Program-made: the position numbers and the translations under genes
Source: Arion vulgaris
Taxonomy: Eukaryota > Mollusca > Gastropoda > Stylommatophora > Arionidae
DNA: 64,000 nt
Direction: 5' to 3'
NCBI GenBank assembly: GCA_020796225.1
Contig: CM036768.1
Location: 37,403,289-37,467,288 of the forward strand
The notes under the pieces: model-generated
What the model was told of the DNA's origin: nothing
Databases searched by the model: none
The model's input: the letters and a program-made list of their open reading frames with translations, nothing else
Part shown: positions 1 through 13,600 of the stretch, piece by piece
Layout: every line of letters begins with the position of its first letter
How positions within the stretch are numbered: position 1 is the first letter of the stretch

Positions 1-480
1 ACCATAGAGGGGCTGGTGTATTTGGACTACTTCGGCAAGTTAAAATCTCTTACAGCAGAAGAGATCTTGAAAAGAGCTCCAAATATTGTCTGCTCTTACC
101 AAGAGGATTTGGAAGAAAGCCTAGGCGACAAACTTATGCAGTTCGCTGAACTTCTTAAAACTAATGTAGCTGCTGTAGTATTAACAACGAAAGCATGATG
201 CTCTTGAACTGCAATTTTATAAACTTATAATGGCAAATTCATTAGAGTCGTGTTTCCCAAATGCAGAAATAGTCTTGCGAATTTACTTGATTACTAACTG
301 CAGCGGAGAACGTTCTTTTTGACATTAAAGAGTATAAAAGTGAGTTAAGGAACATGATGGGACAAGATCGTCTAAACAACCTCACCTTAATGAACATTGA
401 GTGTACTTGACTTAGAGAAATTGATTTGTCTAGTATTATCTCTAAATTTGCTCACATTAAATCGAGAAAAGTTTGTTTGT
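1..480 (+). pseudogene. hAT-family transposase fragment (C-terminal part)
   Basis: The frame 16-198 reads as a transposase segment (LKSLTAEEILKRAPNI). After the stop near 198 the similarity continues in broken frames: a 'NCSGERSF' motif near 297-318 and 'NNLTLMNIECT' near 375-410, as in the hATC dimerisation region of ZMYM1-like hAT transposases. Several stops show it is dead. It is cut by the window edge. Confidence 0.7.
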
Positions 481-587
481 AAAAGTTGTGTTTTATTTTA
501 TTATCATACAAAACCTATGGTCTCTTGGTAACATTTGCTACAGGCCCTGCGTTGGCTTAATCCGGAACTGGTCTTAGTATTTGGAGA

Positions 588-812
588 TTACCATGTGTTG
601 CCGGGATCTCAAGGGAGAAACACTGCGACTTAAGTAGGGGCCTAGGAAGCTAACCTAGTAAATAAAAAGCGTCGTAGAAATCGGATGTGCTGGCCTACTT
701 GTAGGCGCATATGTGACACAACGCACACTCACTCTTAGGCTGAGATCACATAAAAATCCCCAAAAGAGTGGTTTATCAAGTGGTCGATATGGAGCGTAGG
801 AAGAAAAAGAAG
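588..812 (+). mobile_element. SINE-B copy
   Basis: Shares a long consensus with copies at 12136, 24307, 44525, 47607 and 55338, including 'GTAAATAAAAAGCGTCGTAG', 'TGCTGGCCTACTTGTAGGCG' and 'AGTGGTCGATATGGAGCGT', and ends in a GAAGAAA-type tail. Confidence 0.75.
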
Positions 813-962
813 TATTTGGAGATGATGATCTAACGATGATGATTGGAGTTAACGATCTCACAGTACTTGGTCCTAGTATTTGAAGGTGAGCTATATTGTA
901 GCAGGATGTCAGATGTGAATAACAAAAGTGGAGTCTTGGAACTGACTTATGCCTGGTCCAAA

Positions 963-1008
<46 letters not shown>

Positions 1009-1407
1009 TTCATCCTCATCATCATCATTATCATTATCATCATCATCATCATCATCATCAAGTAGCTTGTCCCTTCCGGAACTTGGCTTCCACGACAGCA
1101 GTCCTGAAAAACTCTCAGTTCTGTGCAAGTTGACCGGCGTCAGCAGCAGTCATTCTCAGATTGTCAATGACATCTTGCACCCATCGTCTTCTAGATCTTC
1201 CTCTCATTCTTCTTCCAAGCACCATCCTCTCCAAAATTATCTTCTCCAGGCACTCATGTCGTTTGATGTGTCCGAAATATTTAATTTTCCTTGATTTTGT
1301 GCTCATTAATAGCTAATCCTCTTTAATATCAAGCTGTTGCAAAACAGATGCATTTGATCTTTTTCTCTGTCATGGATATTCTAAATACTCTTCTATACAT
1401 CAAACAT
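963..1407 (-). mobile_element. LINE-a 3' end with (TGA)n tail
   Basis: The minus strand encodes a degraded LINE C-terminus with '[18 protein letters not shown]' and '[19 protein letters not shown]'. The (TCA/TGA)n run at 963-1060 is its 3' tail. Other copies lie at 4128, 14419 and 15298. The fragment ends only about 25 bases before the splice donor of the cyclase exon at 1433. Confidence 0.8.
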
Positions 1408-1432
1408 CATACGAACTTAAATGATCTCTTAC

Positions 1433-1607
1433 CACTGTGTATGCCTATTCGCAGCTTCAGCTGGTCTCCAGGTCGATGTCTGATCTTAAACTTGAACACA
1501 GCATCCAGTAAGGCTAAAGACATTCTTGCTATCTCCCTGGCATGTAGATTTCCATTTCTGACTGGCAGGCCTGAGACTACCATATAGGCATCACCAATTG
1601 TTTCAAC
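1433..1607 (-). CDS. Guanylate cyclase exon 16 (catalytic domain)
   Basis: 58 codons plus one base, starting [16 protein letters not shown] and ending LKLRIGIHS(G). It carries the guanine-specifying Glu and the second metal-binding Asp (VETIGDAY), then the helix [14 protein letters not shown]. Acceptor TTCAG/GTT at 1608; donor G/GTAAGA at 1432. It ends in phase 1, so the next exon (expected to begin PCVAGVVG in this family) lies left of the window; I found no match in 1-1432. Confidence 0.92.
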
Positions 1608-4600
1608 CTGAATTCAATCAATCAATATAGCAATCAGTGAATCAACTAATGAAACAATAACTCAATCATTTATTCAATCAATAAATATGTTATATAGCTA
1701 GAAAAATGTAAATTTTATTTTTTCCCGATCCAGAAGCACTTGAGCTTTCAGTTCTTCGGCTCGGTGCCATGGACATCGTAACCCTCGGTTCGGTGCCACA
1801 AACACCGACAATCTGGGGACCTGTGACTTTTCTGCTAGCCCACGGAATAGAACCCACACTCACAGAGGGCTAGTCACCCGTAGTCCAACGCGCTACGAAC
1901 ACGTTGGGCAGGCGGGCAAATTATTGTTAAAAAACATATAATTTTCAACGAGAGAGGTAGCTGAATGGTTATAGGCTGACGAGAGAGGTAGCTGAATGGT
2001 TATAGGCTGACGAGAGAGGTAGCTGAATGGTTATAGGCTGACGAGAGAGGTAGCTGAATGGTTATAGGCTGTCGAGAGAGGTAGCTGAATGGTTATAGGC
2101 TGACGAGAGAGGTAGCTGAATGGTTATAGGCTGTATGGTTTTATGTTTAATCCCTTGTTATGTTCACACCTGTTTTTTTCTGTTTGGGAGCAAATAAGAC
2201 CGACAACCCTCACATAAATGGCAACAGCCTTAGACAAGCGACCTTATTTAATCTCCTTGCCCGTCTGCCCAGCGTGTTCGTAGCGCGTTGGACTACGGGT
2301 GACTATCCCTCTGTGTTTGCGGTTTCAATTCCGCGGGATGGCGGAAAAAGTCACAGATTCCCCAGATTTACGGTGTTCGTGGCACCGAACCGAAGAGTTA
2401 CGATGTCCATGGCACCGAACCGAAGAGCTGAAAAGCTCAAGTGCTTCTGGAAAAAAAAAAAAAATTTAATCTCCTCAACGTTTTCTAACTCCTATTGGGA
2501 AGTGGAGATAAGGCCGCCTGCCTAAAGCTGTTGCAATGCATACGTCGGCTCCCATATTCCTCTCCCCATATATAATCTAATAATCTAAAAGCGAAGGATT
2601 GACTTCAATGTACCAAGTTTTCCCATATGGTTCCGCCCATGTTGAACGGAATGCCACGAGTGTTGCACAAAGCACAAACTCCGTAGCTTCAGCAACAATC
2701 CTATAAAAACAATCTCATGAAAAACAATCTCATGAAACAATTGTTATTGTGACTCGGTCCGGATTCAAACCCACACGCTTCAGACCGACAGGCAAACATC
2801 TTAACCACTATGCTACAGAGATCTCCAGTAAATAGACAAAACGCAATGCGTACCTGGCAACCTTTTTATTTGTTAGTGGGACTATTTTTATCTGGAACAC
2901 TCTGTAGCATACCCCGTGTAATAATAATAATAATAATTCCTCTCGTATCGTTATACGTTACATAGAGCCTGCAAGTAATTTCTCAATACCGCTCTATCCT
3001 GGGAAACTCGCTCAATCTCCTCCATGGAACTGAGACCGATATTTCCTGCCTCTCTTAGCAAAGTTCGCTTCAGGGTCTCCTTAGGTCGACCTCTCTTTCT
3101 AGAACCCTTTGCATCCCACTTCAATGCCTGCTTTGATATTCGTTGATCATTTATCCTCAAGGTGTGTCCAACATATCTCCATCTTCTCTTTCTTATAACA
3201 GTTGTCACTAGTGGTTGATCAGACATGTCTCTGATACCCCCTTGTACTCTCAGAAAATAAGAACAAAGCACTGTATTGACAGTTTAAAAAAAACCCCAGC
3301 ATTGCAATCATACCTTGTACACATCAAAGTGTTCAACTATTGAGTCAAAGCAAGTGTATAGATCATTCAACAAGTCCACAACCTGTAAATAAAGATAAAC
3401 AGTTCATGTAAGGATATTGCTGCATCTACAGAATAGATTTCCAAACTTTTTCGGCCCGTCGTCCACTTTGCACAACATAAACTTTGTAACGCCCTCCTCC
3501 CGTTATAACAGTTTGTCACGCCCCCTCACATATATATACATGCTCTATTTTCTCTTTACATAGAAAATTGATACATATTTCTGTCATCATCATCAAGGTG
3601 CGTATCCTTTATAGGACGTTGCTCTCTTTGCAGCACATTTGAAATTCACTGTCTCTTGCCAGTTCACCCACTTCGTCGATGGTCATGTTCATGGTTTCTT
3701 TAATATCTTGTAGCCTGTCATACATGGTCAATAATATATATATATATTATGTAAAACTGTTTCTTTACGTGAAATTTTAGTTTCAATTTCAGTTTGGAAT
3801 CTCTTCATTGCACTCCGGACATGTCCATAGGTTCTCCGATCTCCTTCGCAAGATTTCCAACAGCGTCCAACGACTGACCATGCCAGCTCGATGTTTAATG
3901 ATGAGCCTAATCATATACTGGTTGAGCTGCTCTTTTCTGGTCACTCCAATCTTCAATCCTAGCTCTTGCAATCTAGCAGTTGACGTAGATTGGTTTAAAT
4001 AAAAATCCTCTTTGCGGCTACACTATATGAAGGAGTTCAAAATGGCAGCTCTATCCATTGGCTGGCCTCCTGATATTGTAACAGAGTCAGCCAGCCTGTC
4101 TACTCTCTTATTGCCATTGATACTCATAACTCTGTTCTGTGCAAGTTGGCCGCGTCAGCAGCAGTCATTCTCAGATCTTCAATGACATCCTGCACCCATC
4201 GTCTTCTAGGTCTTCCTCTCCTTCTTCTTCCATGCACCATTCCTTCCAAATTTAATTTCTCTAGACACTCCAGTCTACGCACAATAAATAACATTTTATA
4301 CTGCTAGTCTTTTAGAATACATTTTTCAACAGAGTACCAGACTAGTATATCATATATCAGAATGTGCAAAGTTGAATTATATATTTTCTAAATTTAACTG
4401 CTGTATTTTACAAAGAATTATACAAATATTATCAAATGGATCTTGGGGAAAATGTTGATTTTAAATAAAATATTTTGGCACATAGAGAACTTGTAGTAAA
4501 ATTGGTACTGTCTGAATGGTTTGTCAGATGGCTTGTCGCATTCTAAGAGTTAAGTATGGGCTCTACAGTCTGAGGTGCATCTTCACATGTACACATAGCT

Positions 4601-7600
4601 GAATTAACAATCGTTAATTCTGCTCACATGTAGTTGTGGAGTAAATTATGTCCTGTGTTTAGACGCAGAATGACAATTTATTTTGTCTTATTTTTGTTTA
4701 TTTTTCTGACCCTTACCCGATAGTGCCGCAGCGGGTGGACCCAGTTACAGTTGAACGTGTAAAAACTGAGTGTAACCTTTCGTTATAATGGAAGCTGTTT
4801 GTAATTTATTATTTAGTTGCCTATTTTCTCTATGAAGACTTCCACCCTCTGGCCACTATCAAGTAGGCACTACACAGTGCTGTCAGCTAAAAGACCATTT
4901 TTTAAAATCATTGTTGTGCCCTTATTCTTTAGTGCCGCAGAAGGTGGTACCCATTTTCGTTTTAAACGTGTAAACCTCCGAGCGTCGTCGTTCTTTCGAA
5001 CGATAGCTGCTCGGAATTTGTAAATTGTGTTTAGTTGCCTATTGACTCTATGCAGGCTCCCATCTTTTGGTCGCGATCTAGTGGCCGGTTCACTGCTACT
5101 AAGCAAGGGGAATTGATTAAGGATAAACATGACCTTACAAAAATATGAAACTGCTAAATACAGTATGGGATAGAACTAATAGGAAAATAAAGATCAGAAT
5201 ACTAAGAGCATACACATTCCCAGTGGCAACGTATGAGTGTGAAGCATAGACATTTATCAAGACAGTGGAAAGATATATATATGCTTTTAAATGTAAGTAT
5301 TAAAGAATAGTCTTCCGTATATCATGAACAAAAAAGAGAATAAATAGATTTATCCAGAAACAAAACTCAAAATCAAAGAAAACTTGCTGATGCTACAAAT
5401 ACGAATGAGAAAATTCAAGTATTTTAGGCATATAAAGAGACATGAAGGTCTGGAGAAACTCATCATGGAAGGAGGCATACTGGCTAAGAGAAGAAGAGGA
5501 AGATCACAAAGAAGATTGATTCAGGATGTAACTGATGGTTTTGACAATGATGACTGCAGAGGCGAGACATCTGGCCTATGAGAGAGAGAAATTCCAAAGT
5601 ACTCTTGGAGTGGCAAATTTCTGCCCAGAACAAGCTATGTAATGATGACAATTAATTCTTATTGAGCAAGCACAACAGCACACCGCACGGTCTTGAACTG
5701 TATTTAATACATATGTGAAAAATGAAGAGATTATAAACAGCAATCAGGGGCGTACCTGCATAGGCGTACTTTCAGCAGACAGAGACGTGAACCCACAGAT
5801 ATCACTGAAGTATATGGTCACACCGTCGTACCACTCAGCAGATATAGTTTCTCCTCGTATCAGCTGACTTGCCACATATCTGGATATAACGAAACCAAAT
5901 ACACATAAATATACACATATAAATGTATACACATATACATTACATATGAAATGAGATGTCTACGAAAAGCTGTCAACGTTACAAGTAGAGATATCAGAAG
6001 CATCGTTGGTACTATACCATGCATACAGTACATCGAGAAGCAAAGAATCAAGTGGTTCGGCCATCTAATGAGAATGGAACCACATTTACTACCATCACGT
6101 GCCTACAATAATCGACACTCAGGACGCAGAACACGAGGCAGGCCAAGAACACGATGGATAGATAACATCTTAGAGTCCCTACGAAAGCATGGACTGGCAA
6201 TGTCAGCGCAACATACCTGGCACAAAATAGAAAACTAAATCTCCCCTCGACGCTTCAATGCAAATGTGGTTAAGACAAGATAAGAGAAGACATATATAAA
6301 TTAAGTTAGAATTGTGCTTGAAGTGTACAGTTACGTGATTGGACATTCTGGAATAATGTGTTAACTATGAAATGACTTGTTCCTCTCTATTCCTTGTGGA
6401 ATGTAGGGTCTCAACAGTTGTTCATCTCTTTCCCCGGTCTCTGGCTGCTTTCTTTATGGCCTGCCAGGATAGTACAGCACCTCTCAGCTCCACAAGAAGA
6501 CTCCGTCTCCTGGTCTGTTTAGAACGTTACTTTTTTTCTTTTAACTTGTGGGTTCCACTCAAGTGCTTGCATAGTGACATTCAACTGTGTCTTCCGTAAG
6601 GTTTGCCTGACCCATCACTATTTTCGCCACGTAATCCCGATCATCATGGTCTCTATCTTGTTCTTATCCACAGGTCTGAATCCACTGGGGCTTTTTTTTC
6701 CCCGATCCAGAAGCACTTGAGCTTTTCAACTCTTCGGCTCGGTGCCATGGACATCATAATCCTTCGGTTCGGTGCCACGAACACCGTAAATCTGGGGAAT
6801 CTGTCGCTTTTTCTGCCATCCCGCGGAATTGAACCCGCACACACAGAGGATAGTCACCCGTAGTCCAACGTGCTACGAACACGCTGGGCAGACGGGCGTC
6901 CACAGGTGTTTGCAACTCTGGTCATACCATCTCAGTCTGAGAATACGTTGAAAACATTCACTGACAAGGGTTTGAATCTTATTTGTATTTAACTTAGTGA
7001 CTTGCTATGTTTTCTGTACATTCATTTACAAAAATGACATAGTTACATAAAATAAAATCAAAACTATGATATAGAGACACGAAGTATTGCAGATCATCAT
7101 GGAACGAGGCATCCTGGCAAACAGGGGAAGAGGCAGATCACGGATAAGAAGGATTCAGGATGTTACTGATGATTTCAACATGACTGCTACAGAAGCGGGA
7201 CATCTGGCATATGAGAGAGAGAAATTCTGAAGGATTGCTAGAGTGGCAAAGTTCTGCCCAGGATAAGATATTTGAGAGAAGGATAGTGGAGAAACATGAT
7301 CACATGACTTTATCCCCAGTCTTTAGACAATTTAGTAGTCATCAATCGAATAAAAAATATTCAAAATAACCGCAGGCTTCTCTATAACAAAATTGTCTTC
7401 ATATAAAACTGAGAAACTTACACCATGGATTCCTTCTTACTAAGAAAAGTACACCATGGATTCCTTCTTACTAAGAAAAGTACACCATGGATTCATTCTT
7501 ACTAAGAAAAGTACACCATGGATTCATTCTTACTAAGAAAAGTACACCATGGATTCATTCTTACTAAGAAACTTACACCATGGATTCCTTCTTACTAAGA

Positions 7601-10600
7601 AACTTACACCACGGATTCCTTCTTACTAAGAAAAGTACACCATGGATTCCTTCTTACTAAGAAAAGTAAAGTAGGCAAAAACTAGCCTGTGTTTTTCTTT
7701 CCAGTCATCATTATCACTTCCTGTTGCTCTCAAAGGTCCATATTGCAGAGATAACAATTTTTACAGAAATTTTTTGTTTTGTAGCTCTCTTCCTGTAGTT
7801 TTTTTTCTGTCTTTGTTCCTGTAGCTTTATTTTGTCTTTGTTCTGCATCTTTATTTTTGTCTTTGTTTCTGTAGCTTTGTTTCTTCTTTTTAATCTTTCT
7901 TTAGTCCTGTTTTTCCCTCACTGCGTTAGGATAAGAAATATTTATAGAAGTGGCTTATGTGTGAGCTTCATAAACAGTGTTTTTCACTGTTTCTGTTATT
8001 TCTGAGGTTTAACTTTTGCATGGACGACTATTTGCTTTGTATCCACTGTATCGGAGTAGCATTGTTCTTTGAGGTGCACTGTCTGTTAGTAGTAGAATTA
8101 TGAAGAGATTACAAAAGCCGGTATATTTTTTGTAGCTTTGTTTCTGCAGCTGTTTGCTTTTTTTTCACAATGTGGGGTCGCCGAGCGCATGCATAACCCC
8201 TCTTAGCCGTCTTTTATTATTTACAAGAGGTGATAGGGTTTCCATTCTTGCTCCTAGGAAACCACACAAAGTCTACTTTCTGCTAACTTTGATTTATTCT
8301 TATCGTGGCAACGACGATGGTGATTAACTGGACATCCTCTCGGGTTAAGTAAAGAAAGGCATAAAAACAGGCAATGCAGTGGGCACCGAATGGACATAGA
8401 ACAAAAAAGAAAGCCCGCCTGCCTAGCGCGTTCGTAGCACGTTGGACTACGGGTGACTAGCCTTCAGCGAGTGCGAGTTCAATTCCACGGGCTGGCAGAA
8501 AAGCCCCAGGTTCCCCAGATTTACGGTGTTCGTGGCACCGAACAGAAGGGTTACAATGTCCATGGCACAAGCTAAAAGCTCAAGTGCTTCTGGATCGGAA
8601 AAAAGAAAAAAAAAAAGAAAAGACGAGACGAGAGGCACATGGAAGCAAACTATTGAAACAAAACTCAAAGACACGAATAGGGTTAGGTTTGAGAAAGAAA
8701 GAGCAGTACACGATCGATATGAGAGGTCATTTTTTTTCTTTCTGCCTTATGTGCACCTGCGCTCGACGAAGACTCATAATTGTTACCTTGGAAGCATATT
8801 GTACAAAAGTTCCTCTGCCTTCTTCTTCTCCTGGAGGTAATCAGATGTTCTCTCCTCAACCAGGGCTTCAAGATTGTTGGCATACTGCTCCATCCTTGAC
8901 AGCAGGTTGTCCAGAATATCACCTTTGTCACCATCCCTAAAATAAAACAAGCAGACTTTACACATGATAGAGAAGGTGTACGTAACGAAATGATTATGGC
9001 TTGAACATAATAGCAAACAAAGACGGAAGATTTATAAGTGATAAGGCTGCAGGTCTTAGGGATAAATGCTAATTTAAGTCTAACCTAGAATTCTAATAGT
9101 TATCAATATCATCATCAAAGTGCGTATCCTTTATAGGACGTTGCTCTCTTTGCAGCGCATCTGAAATTCACTCTGTCTCTAGTCAGTTCACCTACTTCGT
9201 CGATGGTCATATTCATGGTTTCTTTAATATCTTGTAGCCATCTTCTTCTTGGTCTACCTCTGCGTCCTGGGACCCTGCCCCCTAGTATTGTTCTTTCCAG
9301 GCCATCGTGACGCTTAATTTGACCGAAGTATCTAATTTTTCTGTATAGTATGTTGTTTATCAGCCAATTCTCTTTAATATTTAGTTCTTTCAGGACATCA
9401 GTGTTCTTTCCTTTTTCTGTCCATGGTATTCGTAGGATCTTTCTGTAGCATTTAGTTTCGAAGGACTGGATTTTCGTTCTTGTTGTTTGTGTAATGGTCC
9501 ATGATTCACAACCATAAGTATGTTATCTATATAGAAGGGTATATTTTCTATATAATAAAATATGAAATGAAAGATAAATATGAAGCTGTGATATTAGAAT
9601 TCTATGTATATAGGACCTACATATCGCATTTTTCGTATCCACAGACGAAATTGACACGTGTGTTACTGTGATAACTTTTTAGTTTTCGCTTGTCTCTCTT
9701 ACTTTCCAGCTCGTCCTTAAGTCTCCCATGACTGTTGCTTTCAATGTTGTGTCCAAGGCAAAAGCAAGGGTGAAGTGTCATCTCCAGTTATGCCTAGCCT
9801 GGGCAGCTGATATATGGAACGTGCCTTTCCCATTTTGTACAACCTCCTCCTACCCTACCCTACCCCCTACTATTTCATCCAAAGGAACGACAATGTCCAT
9901 ACGTTTGGAATCAAGCAGGGTTTGCAGGATATGCTAGAAGATATAATGGAATTCACACACAACCATTTACACCTCTAGCCATTTACACCTCTAGACTTCT
10001 GCATAACTGTGCTGACACACAAGGTATAGTTAGGGATGTTCTATCTGAGATAGAACATCTCCGATAGCTTTTAACTCTCGCGAGATCCGCCCTCACCACC
10101 CTCCACAAGGCAGTGGATTTAACAGTTGCAGATGGTACCGTCTACTGTTATCCGGTAGCAGATGAAAGGTTGTAGGTGTACATAAATAAATAATAAAATA
10201 TATATGGCGTGATTAACTTCGTATTAATAATGAACATAAAATGAAACGAATTCAGAAGTGATGAAATCAGAGAAATGTCTGGTCAACCAATTGTAGAAAG
10301 AGAAGATGGAGATATGTTGGACACACATTGAGAAGGCTTTGATCAAAGAATATCAAAGCAGACATTGAAGTGGGATGCAAAGAGTTCAAGAAAGAGACTA
10401 CGATCTAGGGAAACCCTGAAAGGAACTGTGTTGATAGAGGCAGGAAATATCGGTCTCAGTTCCATGGAGAAAATTGAGCGAGTTGCCCAGGATAGAGCGG
10501 TATGGAGAAATTACTTGCAGACCCTATGTAACGTATAAAAGTACAAGAGGAATTATTATTATTAACTTCTTATTAACTGTGCGTAGTTGCAGAACAAACA

Positions 10601-13600
10601 GATCGAAAAATCTCTGAGGGTCACAGAGATATGGTTTTACAGAAGAATGATGAGAATCCCATGGACTGCTAAAATGACTAATGTGGAGGTGTTGAATGAG
10701 ATCAAGACACAGAGAAAGCTTATCATCAATATAAGAAAGAGGCAGTCATCATTTTTCGAGCATGTGATGAGATAGGGGGGTTTAGAACACATTGTAACAA
10801 CTGGTAAAATCGAGGGGAAACGAGACAGAGGTAGACAGAGAGAAAATTTGGATAGATTGACGTCATGGCACGGAAGAATGTCAACATCTGAGATGATAGC
10901 AAACACCAGAGACAGAGATTTGTGGAGATCCATGATCGGCTACGCCAACCGGCACGGCACCTGATGATGATGATGAGTTGTGAAACTAAACATTGAGGGA
11001 ATATAAGAAATGAAATTTATGAAAGATGGAGGATAAGAATATATTCCACATACTTGTTTAGTTTTTTAATAACTGTTCGTAATTGTTGAAAATCAGGTCG
11101 TTCCGTTGGTTCCTCAGCCCAGCAACGTCGAATCACCCCAGCTAACTCATCGTTTGGGCAGTCAAACTCTTCCAGGGTTGGTCTAAAGAATGGCTTAATT
11201 CCTTTCTTCAATTTATCCGTAATTTCTGAATCAAGGAATAAGAAAAGTAAGAACACAAGTAATATCACAACAATTGGATTTAAGATGTAGTACTCATCTC
11301 TAGAATACAATGTGACAACCGGTAAAATCGAGGGTAGAGGAAGACAGAGAGAGACAATTTTGGATAGCCTGATTTCATGGCACGGAAGAGCGTTAACATC
11401 TGAGTTGATGGCAAACACCAACGACAGAGATTTGTGGAGATCCATGATCGCCTACGTCAGCCGACACGTCACCTGATGATGATGACTCTTCTCTTCATTC
11501 TACCTCCAGGTTGTCTAATTCCTCCACTTCCTCCTCTTTTTCTTTTTTCTTCCTCATTTTCTTATTTTTCGTTTCTGTTTTTATCCTCATGATCATCCCT
11601 ATCCCCATCACAGTCGCACTCACTACCCCAATAACATCACCACAACCACCACCATCGCCATAATTATTATCACCATCGTCTTTTTTCTTCTTTCTACTTC
11701 GTATCCTTCTCCGTTGCCGTCGCCGTCTAGAAGTGAAGGATTGGATTGATTCCATTTGGATTTCTCATTTGAGTCTGGATGACTAAATGACACTATCCCC
11801 AGACATTTCATGACACGTGTTGCACGTATTGGACCAAGCAGGGACTCTGTAGCTCCAGCAACAATCCTAAGAGTTCTTTAAAAAAATGACATGCGAAGCG
11901 AATGATATGAATTGGATTTGAACTCACAGTCTTCAGAACCCAAGGTACACTGCTTAACCACTTCGCTACAGAGATCATCGAGTGTAATCAACTGTATAAT
12001 TAATTAATCAATTCATTCATTCAGTAGCCTGTTCTTTACAAAACTTTGTCACACGAGATTATATCTAGAAAAATCTCCGTCACAGTCACGGTGCCATTAA
12101 TCTGGTCCATTAAAAAGACTTTTATTATGATAAATTTCTGCGACGCTTTTTATTTACTAAGGTAGCTTTCCTAGGCCCCTACCTCAGTCGCCACTTACCA
12201 CATGTCTTGTAGCTCGCAGTGTTACTATTCTTTGCCCGTGCGAGCCCTGGCAACACAGCTAATACAGGACTACACGTTCTTACATTTTGGAGAAAGTTAT
12301 ACATTCTGCAGGTAAAACACTCATGCATGTTCATACCTTGTGGAGAGGGGGTTCTAAATTATGCAGGTAAAATATCCCTACACGCTTATACCTGTTGGAG
12401 GAGGGTTCTAAATTTTGCAGGTAAAACACTCCTGCATGTTCATACCTTTTGGAGAGAGTTCTAAATTCTGCAGGTAAAAGACTCCATATCTGTAGACGAT
12501 CTCCTGACAGATGATAGCAAAACTGTATACATCTCCTTTCTGAGTGCCACCTGCTACTGGGTTGCTCATCTTCATAAGTTCTGGGGCTGTCCATAATTTA
12601 CCTTTAAGAAGGAAAAATAAACTCGTAAATTTAGAATTAAAAATTCTGAAGAAGAAATAAATAAGTCATAGAGAAAAGCAATTATCTACAGATAACATTC
12701 TAAATTGTCAGCAATTATCTACAAGATAACCCTTCTAAATTTGGTCAGCAATTTATCTTCTTCTTCTTCAGGGATCTCTGGTCATGCGCTGCTTAATTTA
12801 CTGTGGACCACAAACTGGGCATTCAGCTTCATGTCTGTCAGGTTTCCCCAAAGCTTAGTTTTCAGGTCGACTGGGTGTGGCCACGTGTTGCTTCTCAGTT
12901 CACCCAGGAGAGAACAGTTTTGCAGGATATGCTCTGGTGTCTGTTCTGCCTGTTGACACTGGCAGAGAGCTGTTTGACGTATTCCTAGTCTATATAAGTG
13001 TTTGTTGAGTCTGCATTGTCCAATGCGTAGTCGAAATATAATGACCTGGTCTGTTCTGCTTAAGTCTTTGAGGGAGTCTTTTCCATAATCATATGCAGTG
13101 TTTGTCTTCCAGTCTACTGCAGATTTTCTCTGTATGAGGGTTTTAACCTCTTGAAAAGACGGGTTGGTAAATTTGCTCTTTGGCACTGCCCTCCTTAGCT
13201 AAGACATAAGCACTCTCATTGCCTGCAATGCCACAGTGAGATGGAATCCACTGCAAGTGAATTTCTCCCTTTTCTAAAGCTGAGCAAGTTCTCTTTTTAG
13301 GTTTTGTACTGTGCTGTCAGCGAGTTTAGCCTCCAGGGCTTGTATAGCTGACAGTGAGTCTGTAAGAAATACCATCTTGCCTGCAAGTGCTTTCAGCTTA
13401 TTCATGTGCTGTGCAGATATCAGAAGGGCTAAGAGTTCTGCTTTGTAGTTGGAACACATTCCTCCAGCAGAGGCCGCTAGAGACACATTAGTAGCATCTG
13501 GGAGCCTAATGTACACTCCTGCTCCACCATTCATGTTTTTCGATGCTGACTGAAAAGTCTTCTCATATACCTGTTGTGCTGTTCTTCTCTCACTACTCCA

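Noticed and set aside
655..1133. ORFs with poly-His (plus) and poly-Asp (minus)
   Set aside because: They translate the (TCA/TGA)n tail of a LINE-a copy; no gene context.
10020..10165. '[19 protein letters not shown]' resembling a dynein heavy-chain C-terminus
   Set aside because: Short, contains a stop, no neighbouring exon-like sequence; similarity is only by eye.
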